Positions 36,207 through 44,795 of a stretch of DNA of 64,000 bases are shown piece by piece (position 1 is the first letter of the stretch; every line of letters begins with the position of its first letter). A model generated the notes under the pieces. The model made no database searches. It saw only the letters and a program-made list of their open reading frames with translations, and had not been told where the DNA came from. Source of the DNA: Thiosocius sp963753845. Lineage in GTDB: Bacteria; Pseudomonadota; Gammaproteobacteria; Chromatiales; Chromatiaceae. The translations under genes and the position numbers were made by a program. Location of the stretch: contig CAVWEI010000006.1 in assembly GCA_963753845.1 (NCBI GenBank), positions 124,001-188,000 of the forward strand, given 5' to 3'.

Positions 36207-37706
36207 ATGACCCCCGATGAATTCGATGCCCTGATTGCACAGGGCTACAACCACATACCCGTGGTTTGCGAGGTGCTTGCCGACCTCGATACGCCGCTCA
36301 GCGTCTACCTGAAACTGGTCGATGGCCCATTCGGATTTCTGTTCGAGTCCGTGCAGGGCGGCGAAAAATGGGGCCGATATTCGATCATCGGTCTGCCCTG
36401 CCGCACCCTGCTCAAGGTCAAGGGTTCGCAGGTCACGATAGAAACCAATCGGAAGCCGGTCGAGAGCGTGATGGTCGAGGACCCTCTTGCCTTCGTCGAG
36501 CAATTCAAGGCGCGTTACCGTGTGCCCGAACTCGAAGATCTGCCGCGTTTCTGTGGGGGTCTCGTCGGATACTTCGGCTACGACACAGTCGGCTATATCG
36601 AACCGCGTCTGCGCAACCCCGACAAGCCGGACCCACTGGGGTGTCCGGATATCCTCCTGATGGTCGCGGATGAGGTGGTGGTGTTCGACAACCTGAGCGG
36701 TCAGATGTATCTGATCGTGCATGCGGATGTCGAGCGCGGCGATACCCTGCAGGGCACCAACCAGCGTCTCACCGCCCTGATCGAGCGCATGCAGAAGGGT
36801 GCCCCGAGGCATCGTCCACAGGAGCGACGGGAGGTGAGCGAAGCGGATTTCGTTTCCGGCTTCACCGAGGCGGGGTTCAAGCGTGCGGTCGCGCGGATCA
36901 GGCAGTACATCCTGGACGGTGACTGCATGCAGGTGGTGATCTCGCAGCGCCTCTCGATACCCTTTGCGGCCAAACCGCTGGATCTTTACCGCGCACTGCG
37001 CGGACTCAATCCCTCACCCTATATGTACTTCCTCGACTTCGACGAGTTCCAGGTCGTGGGTTCCTCACCCGAGATCCTGGTCCGGCTCGAAGACAACGAG
37101 GTGACGGTGCGCCCGATCGCCGGTACGCGCCGGCGTGGTCGTACCGAGGAGGAGGATCGCGAACTCGAGGCCGAACTGCTTGCCGATCCCAAGGAACTGG
37201 CCGAGCACCTGATGCTGATCGACCTGGGTCGCAACGACGCGGGGCGGGTGGCGAAGGTCGGGACAGTCAGGCTGACCGACAAGATGGCGATCGAACGCTA
37301 CTCGCACGTGATGCATATCGTCTCGAACGTGACCGGCCAGCTGAATGCCGGGATGAGTGCCATCGACGTGTTGCGCGCCACCTTCCCGGCCGGCACGGTA
37401 TCCGGCGCGCCGAAGATCCGGGCGATGGAGATCATCGACGAACTCGAGCCGGTCAAGCGCGGCGTCTATTCCGGCGCGGTCGGGTATCTTTCGTGGAACG
37501 GGAATATGGATACCGCCATCGCCATCCGCACCGCGGTGATCAAGGATGGTCAGCTGCACATCCAGGCCGGGGCCGGGGTGGTGGCCGATTCGGTGCCGGA
37601 TCTCGAGTGGAAAGAGACGATGGACAAGGGACGGGCGGTGTTTCGTGCCGTAGCCCTGGCCGAGGCAGGCCTCGGCAGCCACCCCTGCCAGCGGGAGGAG
37701 GACTGA
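36207..37706 (+). CDS. trpE: Anthranilate synthase component I
   Basis: 499 residues, full-length TrpE. The N-terminal domain has the Trp-binding type LLES/VKG context, and the C-terminal chorismate-binding domain has YMQVVISQRLSIPF-like sequence, SSPEILVRLEDNEVTVRPIAGTRRRG, LIDLGRNDAGRV, and PAGTVSGAPKIRAMEIIDELEP. It aminates chorismate with TrpG-supplied ammonia to give anthranilate. First trp gene of the locus; trpG follows only after a 413-base insertion. Confidence 0.96.
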   Translation: MTPDEFDALIAQGYNHIPVVCEVLADLDTPLSVYLKLVDGPFGFLFESVQGGEKWGRYSIIGLPCRTLLKVKGSQVTIETNRKPVESVMVEDPLAFVEQFKARYRVPELEDLPRFCGGLVGYFGYDTVGYIEPRLRNPDKPDPLGCPDILLMVADEVVVFDNLSGQMYLIVHADVERGDTLQGTNQRLTALIERMQKGAPRHRPQERREVSEADFVSGFTEAGFKRAVARIRQYILDGDCMQVVISQRLSIPFAAKPLDLYRALRGLNPSPYMYFLDFDEFQVVGSSPEILVRLEDNEVTVRPIAGTRRRGRTEEEDRELEAELLADPKELAEHLMLIDLGRNDAGRVAKVGTVRLTDKMAIERYSHVMHIVSNVTGQLNAGMSAIDVLRATFPAGTVSGAPKIRAMEIIDELEPVKRGVYSGAVGYLSWNGNMDTAIAIRTAVIKDGQLHIQAGAGVVADSVPDLEWKETMDKGRAVFRAVALAEAGLGSHPCQREED

Positions 37707-38119
37707 CCATGTTGCGTCAGGTTGTGTGGGAGAGCTAACGAGTGTGGGATGGCTCTTGCTGGGTGGGATGGAATATAGCCGGTTTGTTGGCTGAGGGCAC
37801 GAGCTGTTGATGAGGAGTTATTAGCCAGGTGAATTACGACTGACAGCAGTGTTTCATGGTGCCTAACATCTGATTGTTGGCGGTACCCTAAGCTGAGTGA
37901 ATCACGTTGAGAGCACTGGGGTGGAAACGGAAGTCTCAGGGCACGCCTTCTGGCTATGGTTATCGCCGTGGCCGGTGATCCCTTATACTGTTTTGCTCGA
38001 TTTATCCTGGCGGTTATCGAGGGTCATACTCCCGATGAATGCGGGTAGATTTGCGGGTAGATCCGGCAATATTCACAGATTAATTTCAATGGATTCAAGA
38101 AAGTAGAAATCATGTTCTG
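37707..38119. other. 413-base insertion-like segment between trpE and trpG
   Basis: The trpE stop and trpG start are normally close. Here 413 bases intervene, less GC-rich than neighbours and with no supported gene. The hexamer CATGTT occurs at both ends (37708-37713 and 38111-38116), as a target-site duplication would leave. The left copy follows the ribosome-site-like GGAGGAGG at 37694-37701. One short frame (37897-38106, 69 residues) has no recognisable features. No inverted terminal repeats are visible. Confidence 0.5.
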
Positions 38120-38692
38120 ATGATCGACAACTATGACTCCTTCACCTTCAACATCGTGCAGTATTTCGGTGAGCTGGGCGCTGAGGTCAGGGTCGTGCGC
38201 AACGACGAGATCGACGTCGCAGGGATTGCAGCGCTAAATCCGCGCCAACTCGTGATCTCGCCGGGGCCCTGCACGCCGAATGAGGCCGGGGTGTCTGTCG
38301 AGGCGATCAGGGCCTTTGCAGGCAGGATCCCGATCCTCGGGGTGTGCCTGGGGCACCAGTCGATCGGTCAGGCCTTCGGTGGCAGGGTCGTGCACGCGCG
38401 TGCTGTGATGCACGGCAAGACCTCGCCGATCCATCATGCCTCGGTCGGGGTGTTTTCCGATCTGCCCAATCCCTTCGAGGCCACCCGCTATCATTCGCTG
38501 GTGATCGAACGCGCGAGCCTGCCAGAGTGCCTGGAGGTGACCGCCTGGACCGAACGGGACGGTGTCGAAGACGAGATCATGGGGATCCGTCATCGCGAGC
38601 TGGATGTGCAGGGCGTGCAGTTCCACCCGGAATCGATCCTGACCGAGCATGGGCACCAGATGCTGAAGAACTTTCTCGACGGAAGAAAATGA
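38120..38692 (+). CDS. trpG: Anthranilate synthase glutamine amidotransferase component
   Basis: 190 residues of class I GATase: DNYDSFTFNIVQYF start, the nucleophile region GVCLGHQSIGQAFGG (Cys), and the His-Glu pair in QFHPESILTEHG. Produces ammonia for TrpE and may also serve PabB. The usual protein starts two or three residues earlier (as M-x-L-M-I-D-N-Y). The upstream codons here read ATGTTCTGATG, out of frame by one base, consistent with disturbance by the 413-base insertion. Confidence 0.94.
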   Translation: MIDNYDSFTFNIVQYFGELGAEVRVVRNDEIDVAGIAALNPRQLVISPGPCTPNEAGVSVEAIRAFAGRIPILGVCLGHQSIGQAFGGRVVHARAVMHGKTSPIHHASVGVFSDLPNPFEATRYHSLVIERASLPECLEVTAWTERDGVEDEIMGIRHRELDVQGVQFHPESILTEHGHQMLKNFLDGRK

Positions 38693-38789
38693 GAGTTTTG
38701 AAGTTCGGGTTTGTGTCGTGGACATTTGGGTCAAGAGCACGCGCCTCAACTCACAACTCAACACTTAATACTGAGAGGATGCGTCGACC

Positions 38790-39812
38790 ATGGATATAAA
38801 ACAGGCCATCGCCCGAGTCATCGAGCGCCGAAACCTGGATGCCGATGAGATGACCTCGGTAATGCACACCATCATGACCGGTGGTGCCACGCCCGCCCAG
38901 ATCGGGGGGTTCCTGGTCGGCCTGCGCATGAAAGGCGAGACGGTGAGCGAGATCGCCGCGGCCGCCGGCGTCATGCGCGAGCTTGCCTCCGGCGTCGATA
39001 TCAGCGGTCTGGCGCACACGGTCGATATCGTCGGCACCGGCGGCGACGCCTCCGGGACATTCAACGTATCGACTGCCAGCATGTTCGTGGCCGCGGCCGC
39101 CGGCTGTCATGTCGCCAAGCACGGCAACCGCTCCGTATCGAGCAAGTCGGGCAGTGCGGATGCGCTGGAAACGGCCGGGCTGCGGCTCGACCTCTCCTCC
39201 GACCAGGTCGGGCAATGCGTGCGCGAGGTCGGAGTCGGGTTCATGTTCGCACCGGGCCATCACAGCGCGATGAAGCATGCGATCGGGCCCCGCCGCGAGA
39301 TGGGCGTGCGCACCGTGTTCAACGTCCTGGGGCCGCTGACCAACCCGGCCGGTGTGCCCAACCAGTTGCTCGGGGTTTTCAGCGACGAGCTTCTGGAACC
39401 CCTGGCCGAGGTCCTGCGCAAGCTGGGCAGTCGGCATGTCATGGTGGTGCATTCCCACGACGGTTTGGATGAGATCAGTATCGGCGACAGGACCGAGGTG
39501 GCCGAGCTCAAGGACGGTTCGGTGCGGCGTTTCTCCATCCGGCCGGAGGATTTCGGCATCGCCCGCAGCGCGCTCGACAGCATCCGAGCAGACGGTCCCG
39601 AAGACAGCGTAAAGACCATCATCGCTGTGCTCGATGACACCCCGGGTCCGGCGCGCGACATCGTGATGCTGAACGCCGGTGCGGCGATCTACGTGGCAGG
39701 CCTGGCCGGATCCCTGAAGGAGGGTATCCGCATGGCCGACCGGGCCATCGCCAGCGGCGAGGCACGCAACCGGCTCGATCGCCTCGTGGTACTTACACAG
39801 AGTTTCGAATGA
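38790..39812 (+). CDS. trpD: Anthranilate phosphoribosyltransferase
   Basis: 340 residues. The PRPP-binding glycine motif GTGGDASGTFN, the KHGNRSVSSKSGSADALE and GVGFMFAPGHHSAMKHA anthranilate-binding regions, and VFNVLGPLTNP are all present. Couples anthranilate to phosphoribosyl pyrophosphate. trpD's stop abuts the repeat element at 39813. Confidence 0.96.
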   Translation: MDIKQAIARVIERRNLDADEMTSVMHTIMTGGATPAQIGGFLVGLRMKGETVSEIAAAAGVMRELASGVDISGLAHTVDIVGTGGDASGTFNVSTASMFVAAAAGCHVAKHGNRSVSSKSGSADALETAGLRLDLSSDQVGQCVREVGVGFMFAPGHHSAMKHAIGPRREMGVRTVFNVLGPLTNPAGVPNQLLGVFSDELLEPLAEVLRKLGSRHVMVVHSHDGLDEISIGDRTEVAELKDGSVRRFSIRPEDFGIARSALDSIRADGPEDSVKTIIAVLDDTPGPARDIVMLNAGAAIYVAGLAGSLKEGIRMADRAIASGEARNRLDRLVVLTQSFE

Positions 39813-39971
39813 TTGGGACGCAGAGGGCGCAGAGACCCACAGCGTGCGCAGAGTTTGCTCGAACTGTTGCGTAGAAGTGTGCGGATGGCCGCTGGCCAAG
39901 GCTCCACTTGAATTTTGCTGACTTGGTAGCCTCTGTGACCTCTGCGTCTTCTCTGTGCACCCTGTGTCCCA
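39813..39971. repeat. Empty derivative of the CGCAGAG repeat element between trpD and trpC
   Basis: Left arm 39813-39856 begins TTGGGACGCAGAGGGCGCAG. Right arm 39929-39971, read in reverse, begins GGGACACAGGGTGCACAG and includes GACGCAGAGG. The arms share the GGGACGCAGAG word with the left end of the GxxExxY cassette at 34241. Only about 70 bases separate the arms and no gene is present. It looks like a non-autonomous, MITE-like copy inserted next to the trpD stop. Confidence 0.65.
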
Positions 39972-39989
39972 TCAAGACAGACCGAAACT

Positions 39990-40787
39990 ATGACTGACAC
40001 GCCCGATATCCTGAAAAAAATCGTCGCGCGCAAGCACGAAGAGATCGCCGAGCGCAGCGCGCGCGTGACGCAGGCTGACCTGCTTGAGGGCCTGGCGGAG
40101 GTCGATGCACCGCGTGGTTTTGTCAGGGCACTGCAGGCCAGGGTCGATGGCGGTTTGCCGGCGGTGATCGCCGAGATCAAGAAGGCCTCCCCTTCGAAGG
40201 GGGTGCTGCGCGAGGATTTCCGACCGGCCGAGATCGCGCGGAGCTACGCGCGGGGAGGGGCGGCCTGCCTGTCGGTCCTGACCGATGTGGATTTCTTCCA
40301 GGGCGCTGACGTCTACCTGCAGGCCGCGCGCGCGGCCTGCGACCTGCCGGTAATCCGCAAGGATTTCATCGTAGATCCCTACCAGGTGGTGGAGGCGCGC
40401 TCGATCGGGGCCGATTGCATCCTGCTGATTGTCGCCTGCCTCGATGATGCGCAGCTGCATGCCTTGAACGATCTCGCTCACCAGCTCGGTATGGACGTGC
40501 TGATCGAGGTGCACGACGGAGAGGAGCTCGAGCGCGCGTTGCAGACGGACAATCGGCTGATCGGTATCAACAACCGCAACCTGCGGACCTTCGAGGTAAG
40601 CCTGCGGACCACGCTGGACCTGTTGGCGGGTATCCCTTCAGACCGCCTGGTGGTGACCGAGAGCGGTATCCTGGCCCCAGGTGACGTGCAACTGATGCGC
40701 GACCACCGGGTAAATGCCTTCCTGGTCGGTGAGGCCTTCATGCGGGCCAGGGATCCGGGTGCGCGCCTGGCCGAGCTGTTCGTATAG
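39990..40787 (+). CDS. trpC: Indole-3-glycerol-phosphate synthase
   Basis: 265 residues, TIM barrel monofunctional TrpC. IAEIKKASPSKG carries the catalytic Lys, then YLQAARAACDLPVIRKDFIVDPYQV and the GINNRNLRTFEVSL region, and FLVGEAFMRARDPG at the end. Forms the indole ring from carboxyphenylamino-deoxyribulose phosphate. No fused TrpF domain, as in Pseudomonas. Confidence 0.96.
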   Translation: MTDTPDILKKIVARKHEEIAERSARVTQADLLEGLAEVDAPRGFVRALQARVDGGLPAVIAEIKKASPSKGVLREDFRPAEIARSYARGGAACLSVLTDVDFFQGADVYLQAARAACDLPVIRKDFIVDPYQVVEARSIGADCILLIVACLDDAQLHALNDLAHQLGMDVLIEVHDGEELERALQTDNRLIGINNRNLRTFEVSLRTTLDLLAGIPSDRLVVTESGILAPGDVQLMRDHRVNAFLVGEAFMRARDPGARLAELFV

Positions 40788-40792
40788 GCCCG

Positions 40793-41260
40793 TCAGCCCT
40801 GCAGACCCATCAGGATATTGCGGTTTGCCTTCGGGTGCGCATGCCGCACGACCTGCCCTTTCACCACTCTGATGTCGCAGGCCTCGGAGTTACACAGGTC
40901 CGCCGGTATATGCGAGCGCAGGATCTGCACCACCTTGTCGGTCTCGGGCCTGCCCGCGTAGCGTGAGGTGGTCTGTGAAAACCCGTATTCGTGATCGAAA
41001 AGATCGACCACGATGCGATCGACCGGCTCGACCTCACCCGCGTGTTCGAACACATTGGCGTTGCGTCCGTATTCGCTGTCGGCGACCCAAAGGCAAAGGC
41101 TCGGTTCGCCTACCTTGAGGCCGTGCTTCGTGGTCATCAGGTATTCCCACAGCTTGAATGCGTCGATCTCGATAAAGCGGATGCTGGCCTCCCGGTAGCG
41201 GTTGGCCACCTGGCAACGCACCAGCTTCTGACTTTCGTGGAAGGGGGAACTGTCTGGCAT
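40793..41260 (-). CDS. Hypothetical protein, unknown family
   Basis: 155 residues, soluble, with no signal peptide. It has an SQKLVRCQVANRYREASIRFIEIDAFKLWEYL opening and a central VDRIVVDLFDHEYGFSQTT. Three cysteines (Cys 15 and a CNSEAC pair near 120-125) and several His are scattered but form no motif I recognise. Convergent with trpC after five bases. Codon use is like neighbours. I cannot suggest a function. Confidence 0.6.
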   Translation of the reverse strand: MPDSSPFHESQKLVRCQVANRYREASIRFIEIDAFKLWEYLMTTKHGLKVGEPSLCLWVADSEYGRNANVFEHAGEVEPVDRIVVDLFDHEYGFSQTTSRYAGRPETDKVVQILRSHIPADLCNSEACDIRVVKGQVVRHAHPKANRNILMGLQG

Positions 41261-41336
41261 CGGGCTTTCCGGTGTCTGGCCGCCATCTGGATGTCAAAAA
41301 GATAGCGGCGGACAAACAGCGCCCTTGAACGCAGCC

Positions 41337-42008
41337 TCAGCGTGTGCCGAACACGACGATGGTCTTGCCCTTGACGTCAACGAGGCCGCGCTCTTCGAGA
41401 TCCTTCAGCACCCGTCCGGCCATTTCTCTCGAGCAGCCGACGATGCGTCCGATCTCCTGCCGGGTTATGCGGATCTGCATGCCGTCCGGGTGGGTCATGG
41501 CGTCCGGTTGTTTACACAATTCCAGCAGGGTGCCGGCAATGCGGCCGGTGACATCGAGGAAGGCAAGATGGCTGACCTTCTGACTGGTGGCGGCGAGGCG
41601 GTCGGTGAGTTGACGGCCGAGCGCGTAAAGGATGTCCTTGATATAGGCGCGCAGGTCGCCCTCGAAAAGCTGTTCCAGCTTGTTGTAGGAGATCTCGGCC
41701 AGTTCGCAGGAACTGCGCGTGCGCACCATGACAGAACGTTTCGGCATCGGCATGAACAGGCCCATCTCACCGATAAAATCGCCCTTGTTCAGATACGTAA
41801 GGATGATCTCGCGCCCATCCTCGTCCTCGATGAAAATCGTGACTTGGCCGGAAACCAGGTAGAACAGACTGTCTGCCGGGTCGCCGGGGTGGATGAAATC
41901 GGTCTTTGCGGGGTAGCGTCGACGATGGCAGTGCGCCAGGAAGGGCTTGAGCCAGTCCGGATCCTGCGGCGGCGGTTTTGCAATGCTGTGGGAGGTAGTC
42001 TGCGGCAT
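41337..42008 (-). CDS. Crp/Vfr-type transcriptional regulator
   Basis: 223 residues. N-terminal cyclic-nucleotide binding beta-roll (FIHPGDPADSLFYLVSGQVTIFIEDEDGREIILTYLNKGDFIGEMGLF, then PKRSVMVRTRSSCELAEI with the Arg-Ser/Thr pair for the phosphate). A C-terminal winged HTH (ITRQEIGRIVGCSREMAGRVLKDLEERGLV) follows. Like E. coli Crp and Pseudomonas Vfr in size and motifs. Divergent from an osmC-family gene with a 97-base gap. Confidence 0.88.
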   Translation of the reverse strand: MPQTTSHSIAKPPPQDPDWLKPFLAHCHRRRYPAKTDFIHPGDPADSLFYLVSGQVTIFIEDEDGREIILTYLNKGDFIGEMGLFMPMPKRSVMVRTRSSCELAEISYNKLEQLFEGDLRAYIKDILYALGRQLTDRLAATSQKVSHLAFLDVTGRIAGTLLELCKQPDAMTHPDGMQIRITRQEIGRIVGCSREMAGRVLKDLEERGLVDVKGKTIVVFGTR

Positions 42009-42105
42009 GGTCGTCAACTTGGATAACTCTCCGGATTCTAGGCAGGCTGATCGATATTGTCGAACTGTGCTAGCCTCATCACGTGGTTTTTGTGACGTGG
42101 CGCCA

Positions 42106-42525
42106 ATGAAAGCAAGGATAAAATGGGTGGAGGGGGTAACGATGCTGGCCGAGTCGGGCAGCGGGCATGCCCTGGTGATGGACGGCCCCCCCGAGAGCGG
42201 CGGCCGCAATCTCGGTGTTCGCCCGATGGAGATGCTGCTGATGGGTATGGGCGGGTGCACCGAATTCGACGTGCTGCACATACTTCGCCGCGGCCGGCAC
42301 CATGTCTCGTTCTGCGAGGTGGAACTGGAGGCGGAGCGCGCCGAGGTGGACCCCAAGGTCTTCACCCGCATCCATGCCCACTTTCGGATCGCCGGCAAGG
42401 GCCTGACCGAGAAGGCGGTGGCCCGTGCGGTGGAGATGAGCGCGGAGAAATACTGCTCGGCATCCATCATGCTCGGCGCAATGGCCGAGATCACCCATGA
42501 TTTTGAGATAGTGGAGGTCGAGTGA
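42106..42525 (+). CDS. OsmC/Ohr family protein
   Basis: 139 residues. Two conserved cysteines, in MGMGGCTEFDVLHIL and EKYCSASIMLG, are positioned as in the peroxide-reducing OsmC/Ohr fold. The N-terminal KARIKWVEGVTMLAESGSGHALVMDGPPESGG is typical of the YhfA branch. YhfA in E. coli lies next to crp, as here. Stop overlaps the VOC gene start (ATGA-type). Confidence 0.86.
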   Translation: MKARIKWVEGVTMLAESGSGHALVMDGPPESGGRNLGVRPMEMLLMGMGGCTEFDVLHILRRGRHHVSFCEVELEAERAEVDPKVFTRIHAHFRIAGKGLTEKAVARAVEMSAEKYCSASIMLGAMAEITHDFEIVEVE

Positions 42526-42944
42526 GCCGTCCGGGACTGGGTTTCGGTATGCGCCATGTCGCCCTGTTCGTGCGCGACATGGCGGCCTGTGAGCGTTTCT
42601 ACGTGGATCTGCTCGGCATGGAGGTCGAGTGGCGCCCGGATGAGCACAATGTGTACATGACTTCGGGCGGCGACAACCTGGCCCTGCACCAGGCCGAGCC
42701 GGAATCGAGGCGTGAAGAGGCGTCACAGCGGCTGGATCACATCGGGTTCTTCCTCGACAGTGCGGAATCGGTCGACCACTGGTTCGCCTGGCTGAAGGGG
42801 CATCAGGTGCGTATCCGCAGCGAGCCCCGGGACCACCGGGACGGTGCACGAAGCTTCTATTGCTACGACCCGGACGGCACCCTGGTGCAGATGATTCATC
42901 ACCCCGAAGTCAGCCAGTGGGAACAGCTGAAGGGCCTCAACTAA
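42522..42944 (+). CDS. VOC superfamily (glyoxalase/dioxygenase-like) protein
   Basis: 140 residues made of the paired beta-alpha-beta-beta-beta modules of the vicinal-oxygen-chelate fold. Motifs: GFGMRHVALFVRDMAACERFYVDLLGMEVEWR (metal His), LDHIGFFLDSAESVDHWFAWLK (second His), and FYCYDPDGTLVQMIHH (Glu position occupied by Gln-Met-Ile). Likely binds a metal; the substrate is unknown. Translationally coupled with the OsmC gene. Confidence 0.82.
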   Translation: MSRPGLGFGMRHVALFVRDMAACERFYVDLLGMEVEWRPDEHNVYMTSGGDNLALHQAEPESRREEASQRLDHIGFFLDSAESVDHWFAWLKGHQVRIRSEPRDHRDGARSFYCYDPDGTLVQMIHHPEVSQWEQLKGLN

Positions 42945-43007
42945 GCACTTTTTCCCATAAGTGTATCAGCGTAATTTAACTGCCGTTGTTTCTCCGGGCC
43001 AGCGGCA

Positions 43008-43348
43008 ATGCCGAAGTCGAAAAAGATCAAGCTGCACGGGTTCAACAATCTCACCAAGACCCTCAGCTTCAATATCGGCTCTTCCCCTGATCGAGTGGGT
43101 ACTCTCACCTGCGTACTTGTTCCGGATAAAGATCCAGTCCACCAAGGTGGAAGTAGATCTGCATTGGCAAACCGCTGTTTGTTACGGAAACCTCTGCTGC
43201 GAACCTTGATCGTCTTGGCGACTTCCTTGATAGGGTCCAGACGACTGCGTACCGCCCAAGGAGCAGCGCACCATCACGGAAAAGATCCGGCGAGATGCTG
43301 GAGATCTTCTACGGCCGCAATGTCACGCGCGGCATGAAGTTGTCCTGA
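43008..43348 (+). pseudogene. speD: speD (S-adenosylmethionine decarboxylase) remnant interrupted by an IS fragment
   Basis: The frame opens as an E. coli-type SpeD (Lys-Lys-Ile-Lys-Leu-His-Gly-Phe-Asn-Asn-Leu-Thr-Lys) at ATG 43008 and is cut at about 43076. Coding resumes at 43256 with EQRTITEKIRR and, after a frameshift, ends EIFYGRNVTRGMKLS with TGA at 43346. Most of the ~265-residue enzyme, including the self-processing Ser site, is missing. The intervening 43077-43255 is ISL3-like. The gene is dead; spermidine synthesis must use another route. Confidence 0.85.
43077..43255 (-). mobile_element. ISL3-family insertion sequence remnant inside speD
   Basis: On the minus strand the fragment encodes AVRSRLDPIKEVAKTIK, then after deletion and shifts GFRNKQRFANA, and (next frame) IYFHLGGLDLYPEQVRR ending in TGA at 43105. 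The FHLGGLDLYP phrase near the end is the C-terminal hallmark of ISL3-type transposases. The boundary with speD is GGCTCTTCC (43077-43085), the start expected for ISL3 inverted repeats, which here is the right-hand end. The other end is lost. Confidence 0.72.
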
Positions 43349-43409
43349 TACATCGTGATCACTGCTGCAGCCGCTCGGGTGCCCACCGAAATGGCGATCG
43401 CTGCGCGCC

Positions 43410-44251
43410 TCAGGCGAAGGGCGCAGGATCCAGCCAGCCTCTGCACGGTGTGGAGCGCGCGGCGGGTGGGGACTGGTCGAGCCTGAGCATGGTCAGGGCG
43501 CCGCCCCAGAGGCAGCCGCTGTCCAGAGCCCAGACGTTGTACCCGGCAAGATAACCGAGGGTCGACCAGTGGCCGAAGACGATCCGCTGCTGGCTGCTCG
43601 CGCGCCGCGGATGCGCAAACCAGGGTAGACGTCCCTTGGACTGGCTGCCGGGTGGTCCCTTTTCCTTGAGTTTCAGGCGACCGTCTAAATCGCAGAAGCG
43701 CAGCCGGGTGAAGCAGTTGGTGATGAACCGCCAGCGGTCCATGCCGGAAAGCCCGGGGTCCCAGCGATTGGGCTTGTTGCCGTACATCTGCATCAGGTAG
43801 TCCCGATACCCACTGCCGCGCAGTACGGACTCCACCTCGCGGGCGCAGGCGCTGGCCGTCTCCAGGTCCCATTGCGGTGGCAGGCCCGCATGCACCATCA
43901 GGAAGTCCAGCCCGGGATCGTAGTGGAGCAATGGTCGCCAGCGCAGCCAGTCCAGCAGTTCCTCGCGATCGGGTGCCTCGAGAACCGCATTCAGGCTGCT
44001 GTCGCCCTTGTGCTTGTCTGGTTGCCGGCAGCCAGCGCCAGCAGGTGCAGATCGTGGTTGCCGAGCACGCATACCGCCGTCTCGCCGAGTTCGCGAACGA
44101 AGCGCAGGACCTCGAGTGACTTGGGGCCGCGATTGACCAGGTCACCCACGCACCAAAGTGTATCGCGTCCGGGTTCGAACCCGGCATCGTCCAGGGCATG
44201 CCTGAGTTCGTCATAGCATCCCTGGATGTCGCCGATGGCATACGTGGCCAA
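43410..44251 (-). pseudogene. apaH: apaH, diadenosine tetraphosphatase, with one frameshift
   Basis: TTG 44251 starts an ApaH: AIGDIQGCYDELRHAL, GDLVNRGPKSLEVL, LGNHDLHLLALAAG (metallophosphatase metal ligands) up to about 44025. A single-base shift, inferred as a deleted G in Asn-Gln-Asp-Lys, then moves to the second frame: HKGDSSLNAVLEAPDREELLDWLRW, ITNCFTRLRFCDLDG, VFGHWSTLGY. All catalytic motifs are present across the two frames, so it is either very recent loss or a sequence error. Cleaves Ap4A to two ADP. Lies next to apaG, as in many proteobacteria. Confidence 0.8.
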
Positions 44252-44276
44252 GTTCGGACCTGCCTTGTGTCTAAGA

Positions 44277-44660
44277 TCAGTGAAGGACCCGCGGCACGGA
44301 CAGCGGGAACCGGTCAATCGGTGCCAGGAATGACCGGCCGTCATCGCCGAGCATCTCGTATTCGCCTTCCATGGTGCCGACCGGCGTCTCGATCACGGTG
44401 CCGCTGGTATAGCGGAATACCTCCCCGGGCCGCAGGTAGGGTTGCTCTCCCACCACGCCGTCGCCGCGAACCTCCTGGATCTTGCCGTTCGAGTCCGTGA
44501 TCAGCCAGTGCCGCTTGAGCAGTTTCGCCGGCGTTTTGCCGATGTTGCTGATCGTGATCGTGTAGGCAAAAACGTAGCGGTCCGCGTCCGGGTCGGATTG
44601 ATCGTCGATGTAAGTGGTCTCCACCCCGACGTCGAGTTTGTGTGTGTCTTGTTCGGTCAT
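44277..44660 (-). CDS. apaG: ApaG domain protein
   Basis: 127 residues, single ApaG/FN3-like beta sandwich. Signature phrases ITISNIGKTPAKLLKRHWLITDSNGKIQEVRGDGVVGEQPYL and YTSGTVIETPVGTMEGEYEM are complete. ApaG is linked to Co2+/Mg2+ homeostasis in enterics; the molecular function is unknown. 25 bases downstream lies apaH on the same strand. Confidence 0.93.
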   Translation of the reverse strand: MTEQDTHKLDVGVETTYIDDQSDPDADRYVFAYTITISNIGKTPAKLLKRHWLITDSNGKIQEVRGDGVVGEQPYLRPGEVFRYTSGTVIETPVGTMEGEYEMLGDDGRSFLAPIDRFPLSVPRVLH

Positions 44661-44795
44661 GTGGCTGACTCTCTTCCAGATGATCCGGCAAGCTACTGTC
44701 CGCGGGAAGGAAAAGCAAGTGCGTTACAGCTCAGGCCCTTGCTGCCGACATCAATAACGATTGCCACGTTGGCTTCTCCGCTATTGGCGGGTTTC

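Noticed and set aside
37897..38106. 69-residue ORF between trpE and trpG
   Set aside because: No ribosome binding site, no recognisable domain, and biased composition; treated as chance.
39793..39975. 60-residue ORF in the trpD-trpC repeat element
   Set aside because: Its start, rich in His-Arg-Val-His-Arg-Glu-type residues, is encoded by the repeat arms and is a familiar artefact.
42079..42095. TCAC...GTGA palindrome in the crp/osmC gap as a Crp site
   Set aside because: The half-sites are in the opposite orientation to TGTGA-N6-TCACA, so it does not fit a Crp operator.
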